NCBI GenBank assembly: GCA_943736015.1
Contig: OX031068.1
Span: 29,396,296-29,460,295 of the forward strand
Source of the DNA: Tridacna crocea
Taxonomy: Eukaryota > Mollusca > Bivalvia > Cardiida > Cardiidae
Length of the DNA stretch: 64,000 nt
Direction: 5' to 3'
Shown here: positions 31,966-41,710 of the stretch, piece after piece
Position numbering within the stretch: position 1 is the first letter of the stretch
Layout of the letters: each line of letters opens with the position of its first letter
Notes under the pieces: generated by a model
Seen by the model: the letters and a program-made list of their open reading frames with translations, nothing else
Database searches by the model: none
Told to the model about the DNA's origin: nothing
Made by a program: the position numbers and the translations under genes

Positions 31966-32008
31966 AAATCGTAGTGACTACAGCTTGTTTCGAGCTGTAG
32001 TTACGAGG
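31966..32008. repeat. Short inverted repeat
   Basis: CGTAGTGACTACAGCT and AGCTGTAGTTACGAG face each other across TGTTTCG. Confidence 0.5.
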
Positions 32009-32084
32009 TTTTTGAAGTAGACCGAAGATATAAGAAATACATTTGAAGCCATTGAAAAGACCATCTACATAAACAAACTATTTG

Positions 32085-32170
32085 CTTTAACACTTTATTT
32101 AAAATCTGTCCTGTGATATAACGACCTCGAGGAAAAAGGCTTTCGAAAACATTTTTGTCGATAAGTAAAC
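32085..32170 (+). mobile_element. PT1 short-arm remnant
   Basis: AACGACCTCGAGGAAAAAGGC then TTTCGAAAACATTTTTG; rest lost. Confidence 0.45.
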
Positions 32171-32580
32171 AGTTGCATTGTTGGACAGTGTGTTGATGTT
32201 AAAATGCACGTTTGCGGCTACTGATCTGAATCCGCATAGTCCAAAATGTACATGTACCAATGAGACCCAAGGCAGTTTATGATAATATACTATTAGGTTG
32301 ATTCCTAGAATTTCGATTATCTCCCTTGTCAAACGGCACCAAGTGGTTGTTAAATTGACAGAATCAGCCCCCCCCCCCCCACCTCTTAGTTCTTGAGAAT
32401 TAAGTGATGTTCATGGTTGGGAGGTATAGAGCGTCGACCTCGTAATCTTTAGGTTCCGACATTCGGCATACCTCGGTTGATTGGAGTCATCGTTAGATGG
32501 AGGTACGGAATCGGCCGAGTTGTGACGAGTGTAGGTTCCGAATACGATCATGACCCGGAAGTGCCACTTCTATACACGAG

Positions 32581-32745
32581 ACTGGTCCATATGGAAGGGC
32601 TTAACGTTTGCTGACAAGTAAAATGCGGTACTAGTTATGAAATTTGTCTTTAAAATTGTAGAAAACATTATGGGAAACGGAGAAAACGCGGCTAACCGCA
32701 TTTTCCCCTTTTCCCATAATATTTTCAGAAGTCATTTTCCTATAA
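32581..32745 (-). mobile_element. PT1 MITE, diverged, with altered paired core
   Basis: Outer arms ATTATGGG/CCCATAAT are paired; inner centre GCGGCTAACCGC replaces GCTGGTAACCAGC. Confidence 0.7.
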
Positions 32746-33219
32746 GAAAATTATCATTTTGAGAACTGCAAATGGACATTTTTTTTTCGAATATGCAAGT
32801 CTGTCATACTCTCTCCGTCCCCTCCCCCCTCCTCCCATTACAATAATCCCATGGTTATGTAATTTTCATGTTTAAATTTGACTATGAACCATTAAAGCCT
32901 TGTCAGTCAAGAGGCCTTATCGTTCGTTCGTTACTTCGATCCTTGGTCCTTCCATTCCATCGTTTATTACTTCTGCAACACTGGAACGTTTCCTTTTTGT
33001 ATAACCTTAAAACTGGTTTCGGTAAAAAACGAAAACAACTAGGTGATGTCTTCAGTAACGAAATATTTTATATTATTTATTTTTATTTAACTATTGGCAG
33101 AATATCTTACATAGTTTATTTACAAATTTATAAGTCAAAGAAACATTCAAAAATAATACACGTGTTCATTTATTGATAATCAATTCAGGCTTAAGTCTTA
33201 AAAAAAAAAAAAAAAAATT

Positions 33220-33400
33220 AAAATGATCTACAGATAACAAGTAAAATGCAACTGGGCAGATGATATCGGTCTTAGACTTGCTAGAAAACATTCATTGAAA
33301 AGGAGAACACTATGGATACTCCCATCTTTGCCTTTTCCTACAATAATTTCAAAAGCCCTCTACTTACGGGTCGTTAAAAACGAATTTGTTTGGTAAGGGA
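33220..33400 (-). mobile_element. PT1 MITE, decayed
   Basis: GAAAACATTCATTGAAAAGG and TTTTCCTACAATAATTTC flank a core that no longer pairs at its centre. Preceded by a run of 17 A at 33201. Confidence 0.6.
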
Positions 33401-33401
33401 C

Positions 33402-33584
33402 TTGCTCTTTACGATACGACAAACTAGTTCCAGTTGAAAGAGTTTGCAGACGACAATCTGAATGTGGCTTGAATAATAGAACAGTGTGGGAAAAGGAGAA
33501 AGTACCTTCTCCTTTTCCTATAATTTTTCAAAGGACCTCGTTTTCAGGGTCGTTTAAACTCGGAAATCTGTGGTAAAGAGTTAA
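33402..33584 (-). mobile_element. PT1 MITE with shortened core
   Basis: Core reduced to GGAGAAAGTACCTTCTCC. Right TTAA shared with the next copy. Confidence 0.82.
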
Positions 33585-33809
33585 CCCATTATCACACAAT
33601 CCCTACTTTTGACGACCCTAGGAAAGAAGCCTTTGGAAAACATTGTGGGAAAACGAGAAAATGCTGGTAACCAGCACTTTGTCCTTTTCCCACAATGCTT
33701 TCTACCCTTCACAAAACAAATTTCAAATGTTCAGTTACTTTTATTTTATCGTCTGCAAATGCTTTCGATTTGGACCAGCCTAAAATATCATTGTTTGGTA
33801 ATGAGTTAA
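33581..33809 (+). mobile_element. PT1 MITE, near consensus
   Basis: GGGAAAACGAG on the left arm only; TTAACCCATTATCA start, GAGTTAA end. Confidence 0.94.
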
Positions 33810-34199
33810 AGACCAATACAGCCTTTTTCTTTTTCAAAAATTGAAGAAAAAATGTTAAAATGTGATAATTTATTGAATCATATTGTATAATTTTGTATCT
33901 TTCGTCAGATAACTTTTGAAAATAAAATAGGAAAAGAAGAAAATACTCGTCATAAGATTTTTTCCCTTGGAAAATATTTCAGACGGAAGCGTGGCAAATC
34001 TATTCCCGGCATGCGCCTCTCGTGAAAATATTACCGATGGTGTTCGCTCGATGAAATAAATTTCGATCTTTCACCGAAAAAAAAAAACAACCAAATATTC
34101 TATTTATTTCATGCTTTTAACCCTTTCTGGGAGGAGCTTTTTTTGTCAAAATCCAGTCGAGTTCTTTTCTGTTATTCCCCGATGCGTACCCTTCCCTCA

Positions 34200-34730
34200 T
34201 AGCAACGCATTACAATAAATATTCAGGTATAACAACCTACGTCATAGCATACGTCATCGGAGACATTTTAAATCCGCCATTTTCGTTTTAAAAGGGTAAG
34301 TTTTTCAGCTTGTACATTATTGTTATTGAAGATCTGTCCAAACAAAGCAGTGCATATGGTACCTGACAACTTTCTTCGTTAGTATACATTAATATTTTGT
34401 TCATTAGTTTCGTTGATTTTGCAATTACCTCCGCACAATTTTCGAAGACGGTGACAAATGTGCGATTTGAAAAGAAGATGTCGTATACAAAGCCGTTAAG
34501 ATTAATTGTGTTGAAGTGTTTAGAGCTACAACATTGTTTCATGGCATTTTGATTTCACGAATAGGACAAATATATTTACCGTCACCAGATGAAGTAGGTA
34601 TTCTAAGTAAATTTTAAATACATATTTCTTTTTAAAGTAATTAATCTGCACTTTGCGCACAAAATGGCGGCATTTCCGACATTTCTGCTATGACGTAGGT
34701 TGTCACCCTTGAATATTACGTCAAGCGCGG
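34200..34730. repeat. Inverted-repeat element, about 530 bp
   Basis: AACAACCTACGTCATAGCA at about 34231 is matched by its complement TGCTATGACGTAGGTTGTC at 34686, each with AATATTC nearby and CCGCCATTTT further in. Non-coding; superfamily unknown. Confidence 0.6.
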
Positions 34731-35188
34731 GAAATGTAAGGTAAATGACGTCATGTTTCCCATCTGCGCACTTAACCTAGGCAATAAGAACATGAAAATC
34801 TGTATTTTCACTGGTGATACCAGTGTAAGATCGAAAAATATTTTCACTGTTATTTCTCGATATGCTACCAGAGAGCATGAAATAATATCATTGTCATTAT
34901 CATCGAGTTCTCTGAAGGAATCATGCCGAGAGTAGGCCTAATCGGCTCTAAGTTTTTAAACTTCGAAATCTTTGTTTCTGATAACCAATTAGATCTACTA
35001 ATTGTAACTGAAAAGGTAATAATGATATTGATTCTTTTTATTATTACTACATGTATTATTTTTATTGCTCTTGCCATGATAACTGGCGACATTTTCAAAT
35101 TTTTGCAGAACGAAACACATTTTTAGACTTCATCACTTTGAAAGCATCCATAGCCAACAAATCCAATGTAGAATGAATGTCGGTCAGC

Positions 35189-35190
35189 AA

Positions 35191-35244
<54 letters not shown>
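35189..35244. repeat. (GA)n microsatellite
   Basis: About 28 GA units with one CA interruption. Confidence 0.95.
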
Positions 35245-35247
<3 letters not shown>

Positions 35248-35280
35248 GGGTTCAATACCAGGATAAACAAAAAAAAAAGA

Positions 35281-35513
35281 TTAACCCTTTACCACACAAT
35301 GACGACATTTCAGTAACACCTCTGAAAGAGAAAGCCTTTGAAAACATTTTGGGAAAAGGGTTAAATGCTGGTTACCAGCATTTACCCCTTTGACCACAAT
35401 GTTTTCTTCCCTATCAAAGTAAAATCATTTCATATGAGCCACATTGAAACTGTCATCAGCGAATGCTTTCAATTTGGACAGGTCTAAAATAGTGTCGTGT
35501 GGTAAAGGGTTAA
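35281..35513 (+). mobile_element. PT1 MITE, T-centred, altered paired core
   Basis: Core GGGTTAAATG on the left faces CATTTACCCC on the right, a local change largely preserved in both arms. Central base T despite + orientation. Confidence 0.92.
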
Positions 35514-35633
35514 AGATTATAATATGCTCTTTAGAAATTAATAATTAAAAGGAAAATATTGCTAATCAATCAAATTGTAAAACAATTATGTAAATGTATT
35601 ATTGCATTACTTACTCAAGTCACTACATTGGAC

Positions 35634-35853
35634 ATAACCCATTACCACGCAGTCCCTATTTAGACGATCCTCTGAAAGAAAACTTTTGAAAGCATTGTAG
35701 GAAAAGGAGACAATACTGATAACCAACATTCTCTCCTTTTCCTACAATGTTTTCTACCTTTCCCAAACCAAATTTCAATTCAGTCTAATCATTTATCTGC
35801 GAATGCTTTTATTTTGGACCAATCTAAAATTATGTCAATTGGTGAAAAAGTAA
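35634..35853 (+). mobile_element. PT1 MITE
   Basis: Outer arms TTGTAGGAAAAGG/CCTTTTCCTACAA are a paired change from TTGTGGG. TTAA decayed at both ends. Confidence 0.88.
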
Positions 35854-35901
35854 GACACGTAAGAACGTGACAGTGATTGGCTCTAAGTGCCCAGTTAACC
35901 C

Positions 35902-36130
35902 TTAACCCTTTACTCCATAGATACTGATTTCTACACATTGCTTGTAGGAGCCTTTGGAAAACATGGTGACAAAAGGTGAAATTGCTCGTGACGAGCAATT
36001 TCACCTTTTGCCACAATGTTTTCTACACCATCAAAAGGTGTCACATATACACAAGAATCGGCTTCATCCTTGCTGCCATTTAGGGTCAATTAGAGATACC
36101 ATAGAAATGCCTTATGGGGTAAAGGGTTAA
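35902..36130 (+). mobile_element. PT1 MITE, subfamily B, strongest paired-substitution case
   Basis: Core 35966-36014 differs from consensus at four positions on the left arm, each matched on the right arm (GGTG/CACC, AAATTGC/GCAATTT, CTCG/CGAG, GnCAAAA/TTTTGCC). Short-arm end TTTACTCCATAGATACTG. Confidence 0.93.
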
Positions 36131-36327
36131 CCTGCAAAATGAATAAAATGAAAACCGACACTTAAACCCAAACTGTTGCTTTATTAAAAGCATATTTTTG
36201 GGTCCAGAATCTCTCCCTATCGAACAATGTACATCCAAGATCAGACTGCATGTTCTGTACATAAGAAAGAACATTTAAGAACATTAAGGATAATTTTATT
36301 ATTAAAGATGAATTTAGACAACATGAT

Positions 36328-36558
36328 TTAATTCATTACCAAATGACAAAAAATAAAAATTGTCTAAATAGAAAGCATTTGCAGACGAAAAAATAAAAGT
36401 GACTGAAAATTTGAAATGTGTCTTGTGAAGGGTAGAAAACATTGTGGGAAAAGGAGAAAATGCTAGTTACCAGTATTTTTTCTCCTTTTCTCACAATGTT
36501 TTCTAAAGACTTTTTTCACAAGGGCGTCAAAAGTAGGGATTGTGTGGTAATGGGTTAA
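36328..36558 (-). mobile_element. PT1 MITE
   Basis: Right core arm has two extra T (CAGTATTTTTTCTCC). GGTAATGGGTTAA end. Confidence 0.93.
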
Positions 36559-36565
36559 AAGTAAA

Positions 36566-36615
36566 GTCATAGATCAGACTGCATATTCTGCACAAGCTGA
36601 TCTTCATCAACAATA
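36566..36615. repeat. Short palindrome of the AGATCAGACTGCA family
   Basis: AGATCAGACTGCATATTCTG and CAAGCTGATCTTCATC. A second copy lies at 36905-36965. Confidence 0.7.
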
Positions 36616-36672
36616 ACTGCAAATAGAAAGTAAAGCTTCCGAATAATTTTCAAATGTGCCTTTTTTTTCAGA

Positions 36673-36886
36673 TTAACTCTACCAAATGACAAAATTTTAG
36701 ACTGATCCAAATTGAAAGCATTTGCAGACGACAATATGAAAGTGGCTGAAGCATTGAAATTTGTTTCAAGAAGGGTAAAAAACATTGTGGGAAAAAGGAG
36801 AAAATGCTGGTTACCGACATTTTCTTCTTTTCCCAGGTTTCCTTCACGAGGTCGTCAAAAGTTGGGATTGTGAGGTAAAGGGTTAA
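36673..36886 (-). mobile_element. PT1 MITE, right core arm shortened
   Basis: CCCACAATG replaced by CCCAGG; TTAACTC and GGGTTAA ends kept. Confidence 0.9.
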
Positions 36887-36997
36887 CACTAGACAGCGAA
36901 TACCGTAGATCAATAGTTGACAGATCAGACTGCATATTCTGTGCAGTTTAATCTTGATCAACAGTAGCTTCAAAAGAAAATCAAGCCTCAGAAAATT

Positions 36998-37227
36998 TCT
37001 AACCCTTTCCCAAACAATCCCTGGTTTTTACAGGTCAGGAATAGAAGCCTTTTGAAAACATTGTAGGAAAAGGAGAAAATGCTGGTAACCAGCATTTTCT
37101 CCTTTTCCCACAATGTTTTCTATCCTATCATAGATAGAAATAATCTTTTCAGCAAGAGTTGAATTGTCGTCTGCAAATGCTTTCAATTTGGTCTAGTCCA
37201 AAAATTTGTCATTTGGGAAAAGGTTAA
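36998..37227 (+). mobile_element. PT1 MITE, GGGAAA-ended subtype
   Basis: Starts AACCCTTTCCCAAACAATCC, ends GGGAAAAGGTTAA; long arm has ATCTTTTCAGCAAGAGTTG, same subtype as 44614. Confidence 0.92.
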
Positions 37228-37415
37228 AAAAAAGATCGTTTTTCTTCTTTTATTTTTCATAATGTTTCCCAAAAATATGAAAAAAAAATACATTCAAAAA
37301 ATGCGGGAAGGATTTTATTCGTACCCATGGAAATGGGTTAAGTTTCTCCAATTCGAGAATTTCAGTAGACAATTAAACTCAGTTTCCCATAGGCAAAACC
37401 ATTAGAATGCCTGCT

Positions 37416-37663
37416 TTAACCCATCACTACACAATCCCTACTTTTGACGATCCTGAGAAAGAAGCCTTTAGAAAACATTGTGGTAAAAGGAGAAAATACT
37501 GGTAACCAGCATTTTCTCCTTTTCCAACATTGTTTTCTAACCCTCAAAATACAAAAATTCACATTTTCAGTCACTTTTATTTTGTCGTCTGAAAATGTTT
37601 TCGATTTGGATAAACCTAAAATGTACCTAAAGTGTTGTCGTTTGTCGTTTGGTAATGAGTTAA
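37416..37663 (+). mobile_element. PT1 MITE with internal duplication near the end
   Basis: An extra AAATGTACCTAAAGTG and a repeated TCGTTTG lengthen the long arm to give 248 bp. Confidence 0.92.
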
Positions 37664-37709
37664 ATATCTCTTTCATTCTTCTAGCTTAAACAGATATCGT
37701 TTCGAACGA

Positions 37710-37763
37710 TGTAAATCAAGATCAGACTGCACAGAACGTGCAGTCTGATCTTTGATCTACACC
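37710..37763. repeat. Short palindrome, best copy of the AGATCAGACTGCA family
   Basis: AAGATCAGACTGCACAGAAC and its complement GTGCAGTCTGATCTTTGAT are almost perfect. Other good copies: 25882-25940, 39625-39675, 46185-46240, 52369-52413. Confidence 0.8.
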
Positions 37764-38221
37764 GCTCGCTTTGTGCTTCTAAATCTATGACCTGTACAAT
37801 TTGTTAATTGAATGTCGTATAATTTCCGGCATCGGCAAAAGTTGGATGTTTCAAAATGGCGCCGAAAAAAGTTGTTCAAAACGTGCACAGGGAAATGGCT
37901 TATTTTCCGTTGTTTTATTATTTTTTTCCTGCATTTTACTATGGTTTTACGACTCTCTGCTCGATGGCATAATATCTTTGAATGTTTCTGAGAAAATATG
38001 GTTCACCAGTCTGGCTTATTGAGCCTTGGGCATATTTTAGATTTATACTTCAACTGTGTTTTTGCGTCTTTCAGACGAAATGCATGTAAATCACTTACAT
38101 TTAAAAAAAAGGGGGCTAAAATTTCTTTGTGCAAATTTCATTTGCACAGTTGTACAAGTAAATCGTAGACATAACTTTCTCAGTGTGTCTTTTTCAGTTG
38201 ACCTCATTTTTTGGAAGTGGC

Positions 38222-38444
38222 CTCTTTACTTGGGGGAGAAAATCGTAGATTTGTCCAGATCGAAAGTATTCGCAGATACAATTAAAATGTGGCTCAAACG
38301 AAGAAATTTGTCTTTGACAGTATAGAAAACATTGTGGGAAAAGGAGAAAATGCTGGTTACCAGCATTTTCTCCTTTCCCCACAATGTTTTCAAAAGGCTT
38401 CTTTCCCAGCGTCGTTAACACTTGTCAGTGTGTGGTATGGGTTA
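38222..38444 (-). mobile_element. PT1 MITE
   Basis: Perfect inner core with CTCCTTTCCCC on the right. TTAA lost at both ends (GGTATGGGTTATG). Confidence 0.88.
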
Positions 38445-39398
38445 TGCACGATTCCCAGGGTCTCATTTTGGCTCCCAAGTTAGTTTTGGTTTAGTGAAAC
38501 AGTATAAAACCGCGTTCAACCGAGGGGATTTTCAGGGATGAAACCTGCTGATACGAGATTTAATATTCAGATTGTTTCGAGATGTTAATGATAACCGGAA
38601 GTCACCGGGAAGAATATGCAAACCGGTTCTGTCCGGGCTATATCGAGAAAATTTCGGAAATGGTTGCCGGTACATTCCGGTGCAGAATCGGTTTCATCTC
38701 GTGTCTCCAAATAAGGAATTTCAATTTACCGCGTTTATCTATTCCTTATTGATAAGCAGTTACAACAAGTAGAAAATATAATCATTCTGGATCACCAGGG
38801 TTCATCCCGGATCTATATTGTAGTGTCGGCTAAAGATACGAAAGCTGCTTTTGCTGGATTACATGTATCTGCTTTTCTTTTAACATTGTATGTAGTTCAG
38901 TAATTCATAAAAGGCCCAATAGCGGCTCAAATCAATGCAGGTGTAAAATATATTAAGATTTAATCATACCGTTTGAAAATAAGGAATAAATTGTGAAGAC
39001 GACAATGTTTTACTCGTATTGTGTAGTCCCTTCACCTAGGTTTGACTTTAATTTCTCTCCTATGGATTTACACTTGGAACGACCGTACAATAATATCATT
39101 GTCATCTTCACAATAATATACATTATTTTTAAATATTGTGATTTTAATCAAAATGCATTTTATTTACCCTTGGCAGCTAATGTTTCTTTAACCTACAAAA
39201 AAGAAGATAAATAGATAAAAAAAAACCAAATAAACAAATAAATAAATGAATGAATAAACAGCACTTGGAATTCTTTTCTCTCATGGGAAAATTAAACTGA
39301 AAAAAAAATTGCCCGTGATGAGTTATTAGTATCTAGTACCGCAAGCCTTTAGATGCAAAATTTTGACTTGCATTCACCTACAATAATTAGCATGTAAC
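38445..39398. other. No gene recognised
   Basis: Includes GC-richer stretch 38570-38720 and AT-rich remainder; open frames lack splice sites and homology I can name. Confidence 0.4.
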
Positions 39399-39612
39399 AC
39401 GCCAATAAGGGCATTCGGACATTTGCGTATAGTGTCGGCTCGGATCAGCCTGTGCAGTCCTTGCACTTTCCGTTTTTATGCAATTTTCTGTTTTAAACAA
39501 GTCTTCTGTAGCACAAAATCTAATGTAGATGTAAACTGCCGTATCGGACAGTGCGGAGGCTCACCCGAGACACTTTCCGCAAAAGTTGGGATGCCTCTTT
39601 TCGCGTGTTGCA
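39399..39612. mobile_element. Palindrome-ended element of the CATTCGGACATTTGCG family
   Basis: GGGCATTCGGACATTTGCG at the left and CTCTTTTCGCGTGTTGCAAC at the right, as in the copies at 46.6-47.1 kb. Confidence 0.7.
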
Positions 39613-39762
39613 ACCCATTATCATAGAGCAGTATCAGATCGCACAAAACGTGCAGTCTGATCTTTGATCTACAGTGTCTGCTTAGGTGAGACATTGTGGA
39701 TAAGAACAACTTTAAAATCCTAATAATTATTTAGCGATCTAAGATTTTAACCCTTATACTCT

Positions 39763-39912
39763 TTAACCCTTTACCAAACAATCCTTGGTTTTACAACCCA
39801 CCCTGAATAGAAGCATTTGGAAAATATTGTGGGAAAAGGGAAAAATGCTGGTAACCAGCATTTCCTCCTTTTCTCACAATGTTTCCTACCTGCTGGAAAC
39901 AAATGTCAGGTC
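39763..39912 (+). mobile_element. PT1 MITE, truncated, in putative CNG 3' UTR
   Basis: Short arm and core kept (GGGAAAAATG variant), long arm lost after CCTGCTGGAAACAAATG. Lies 45 bp beyond the CNG stop codon. Confidence 0.85.
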
Positions 39913-39956
39913 AACAGGCCAGTGAGTCGAATTCAGAAGCTTAAAAGTTGAAAGAT

Positions 39957-41008
39957 TCAAATTATTGACTCCCGGCTGATATTCTCAAATGGATTTGAAC
40001 GATCGTCTGTACTTCCGGTACTGCCCATGTCACTTGTACAAGTCATATGCATTTCCAGTTCGGAGAGTCTGTGTTCCAGCTCCCATTGCTGCTGATTAAG
40101 TTTAGAAGCCATCATGGCGTTCTCTGATTCCACTTGTCTCAGACGCTCCCTGAGACGAGTAATTTCTGATACAAGCGAATCATGTGACGCGTCACTATAC
40201 ACCATAAAAGTACTTCCGGTTTGCAAGGTTCCCGGCGATTGTGAGTCTCTTTGGTCTAGCACACCTTGAACTTGACTGGAAGTGGATTGTGGCGTAAATT
40301 CTGAATTTGCTGATGCACTACTATTGCCTATAAGCCCAGTATTTGGGGAGTTAGGGGGGATGTGTCCTGTGGAGGCACAAAACGGACTCAATAGAGTCAC
40401 AGGATGTTGTGAGCGTATAGCGTTTATCGCGGATACTGGCATATGTTGGGCGTAAGGATTGTAAGTAAAATGCTGGGGTGATACTTGTTGAGCAGAAACA
40501 CGTGAACCATAGTCATGTGAGGGATCACGTGATATGTAATCGGAATAAATATTTGGTATTGGACCACTAACGTTACGTAGGTTACTTTGCTGTACATGGT
40601 ACGCAGACGGGTACTGGGGAATGGCAGCCGGCGTTGTAGGGGGACTAAAATGGAACATCGGGGTGTTCCCGTCTGCGTTAAATGGTGAGCGAACAGATGG
40701 GGAACCAGCAATAGGAATAGCTGAATTTCGGAACTCTGTCTCGTGAGAAGAATGATAGGTTTCTTCCCCACCCGCATTCACAACCGATGACGTCAAAGTA
40801 GCTGCAAAGGTCACTGATGACGTAGTGGGATGGGTTTCGGCATTTCCGTTTTCCTCGCCTTGGGAATCGTTCTCGGGTTGGTCACAGGACGCTTGCGATG
40901 GAAGACCAGCTGGGAGTGTGTGGTGTCGGGTGATGGAGGCAGGGTGCAAAGGAAGTTTGCCCGAGGATTCGATAAGCCCTGGAGTACTTTTACTTCGGGT
41001 TAAATTAA
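39957..41008 (-). CDS. CNGA-like: Cyclic-nucleotide-gated channel, last exon (tail and coiled coil)
   Basis: The acceptor TTTAATTTTTCAG (41009-41011) opens 349 codons plus a split Val, starting NLTRSKSTPGLIESSGKL and ending FENISRESII before TGA at 39957-39959. Most of the exon is Ser/Thr/Pro/Gln/Asn-rich and predicted disordered. Near the end, SEITRLRERLRQVESENAMM followed by LNQQQWELEHRLSELEM has a heptad pattern (about 40047-40190) and is a plausible counterpart of the C-terminal leucine zipper that sets CNG alpha-subunit stoichiometry. In vertebrate CNGA the zipper follows the ligand domain closely; here about 270 residues intervene. The join to the previous exon rests on matching phase, strand and proximity. 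The 3' UTR begins within 45 bp of a PT1 remnant. Confidence 0.85.
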
Positions 41009-41238
41009 CTGAAAAATTAAATAAAAACAATTTAATGAATAAGTGAATGATTAAGTCAGACAGACTCTAAGATGTTTACAGTACAAAAAGGTACAGAACG
41101 CATGGTACTGTCGATCAACTCGCATGAGCTTATCATCTAGGAAAGTCTGCAAGACCATTGCAATAAAACATGACTAATTATAAATATTAGCATTGGTTAC
41201 GAGCTCTCTTTTGCTTCAAGTAGCTGATGGTAGTAGCC

Positions 41239-41438
41239 CAGGGCCAGTATTCACCAACCATTCTTAAGAACGTTCTTTGTCTTATTCTCCAGAATATTCT
41301 ACATTTATAAGTAACACAACTCCCGATTGGCTAAACCATCCGGTTTAGCCAATAAGAAGTTGTGTTATATACAAATTTAGAAAACCTTGCAGCATTCAAC
41401 TTAGAATATTCTGAAGAATGGTTGGTGAATACGGGCCA
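41239..41438. mobile_element. Foldback MITE, about 200 bp
   Basis: One long palindrome: CACCAACCATTCTTAAGAAC at the left, its partner GAAGAATGGTTGGTGAATAC at the right, meeting at GGCTAAACC..GGTTTAGCC. Same family as 48447-48646. In the last CNG intron. Confidence 0.85.
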
Positions 41439-41710
41439 AGATGTTTATTGTAGCCCGAGTTCAATGTATCTATATCAGGGCAGAATACTAACAAAGTTTC
41501 GGACAGAAATAACTAAAAAGGACAGACCCATCGATATCATGTTTCCATTTTGATATCTTAAAAAATAAGAACTACTCAATAATCAGTTATCTAAAATATG
41601 AATCGATTCAGACCAATATTTTTATTTAAAAAAATCTTTTTCTTGTAAGGTGGGGCGATCGCGGCCACATTTTCATTTTTCACTGATTAAGACTCTATTT
41701 TGATAAATGA

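Noticed and set aside
32395-32560. tRNA-like or SINE head near GGTTGGGAGGTATAGAGCGTC
   Set aside because: An A-box-like piece is visible but no B box or SINE tail could be found.
35966-36014. Rho-independent terminator-like hairpins
   Set aside because: Bacterial terminators are not expected here; the hairpins are cores of mobile elements.
10039-38444. CRISPR-like array of regularly repeated palindromes
   Set aside because: Repeats are about 228 bp, irregularly spaced, in both orientations and TTAA-flanked; the genome is eukaryotic. They are MITEs.
40424-40777. 117-codon minus-strand frame
   Set aside because: Out-of-frame shadow of the CNG last exon.
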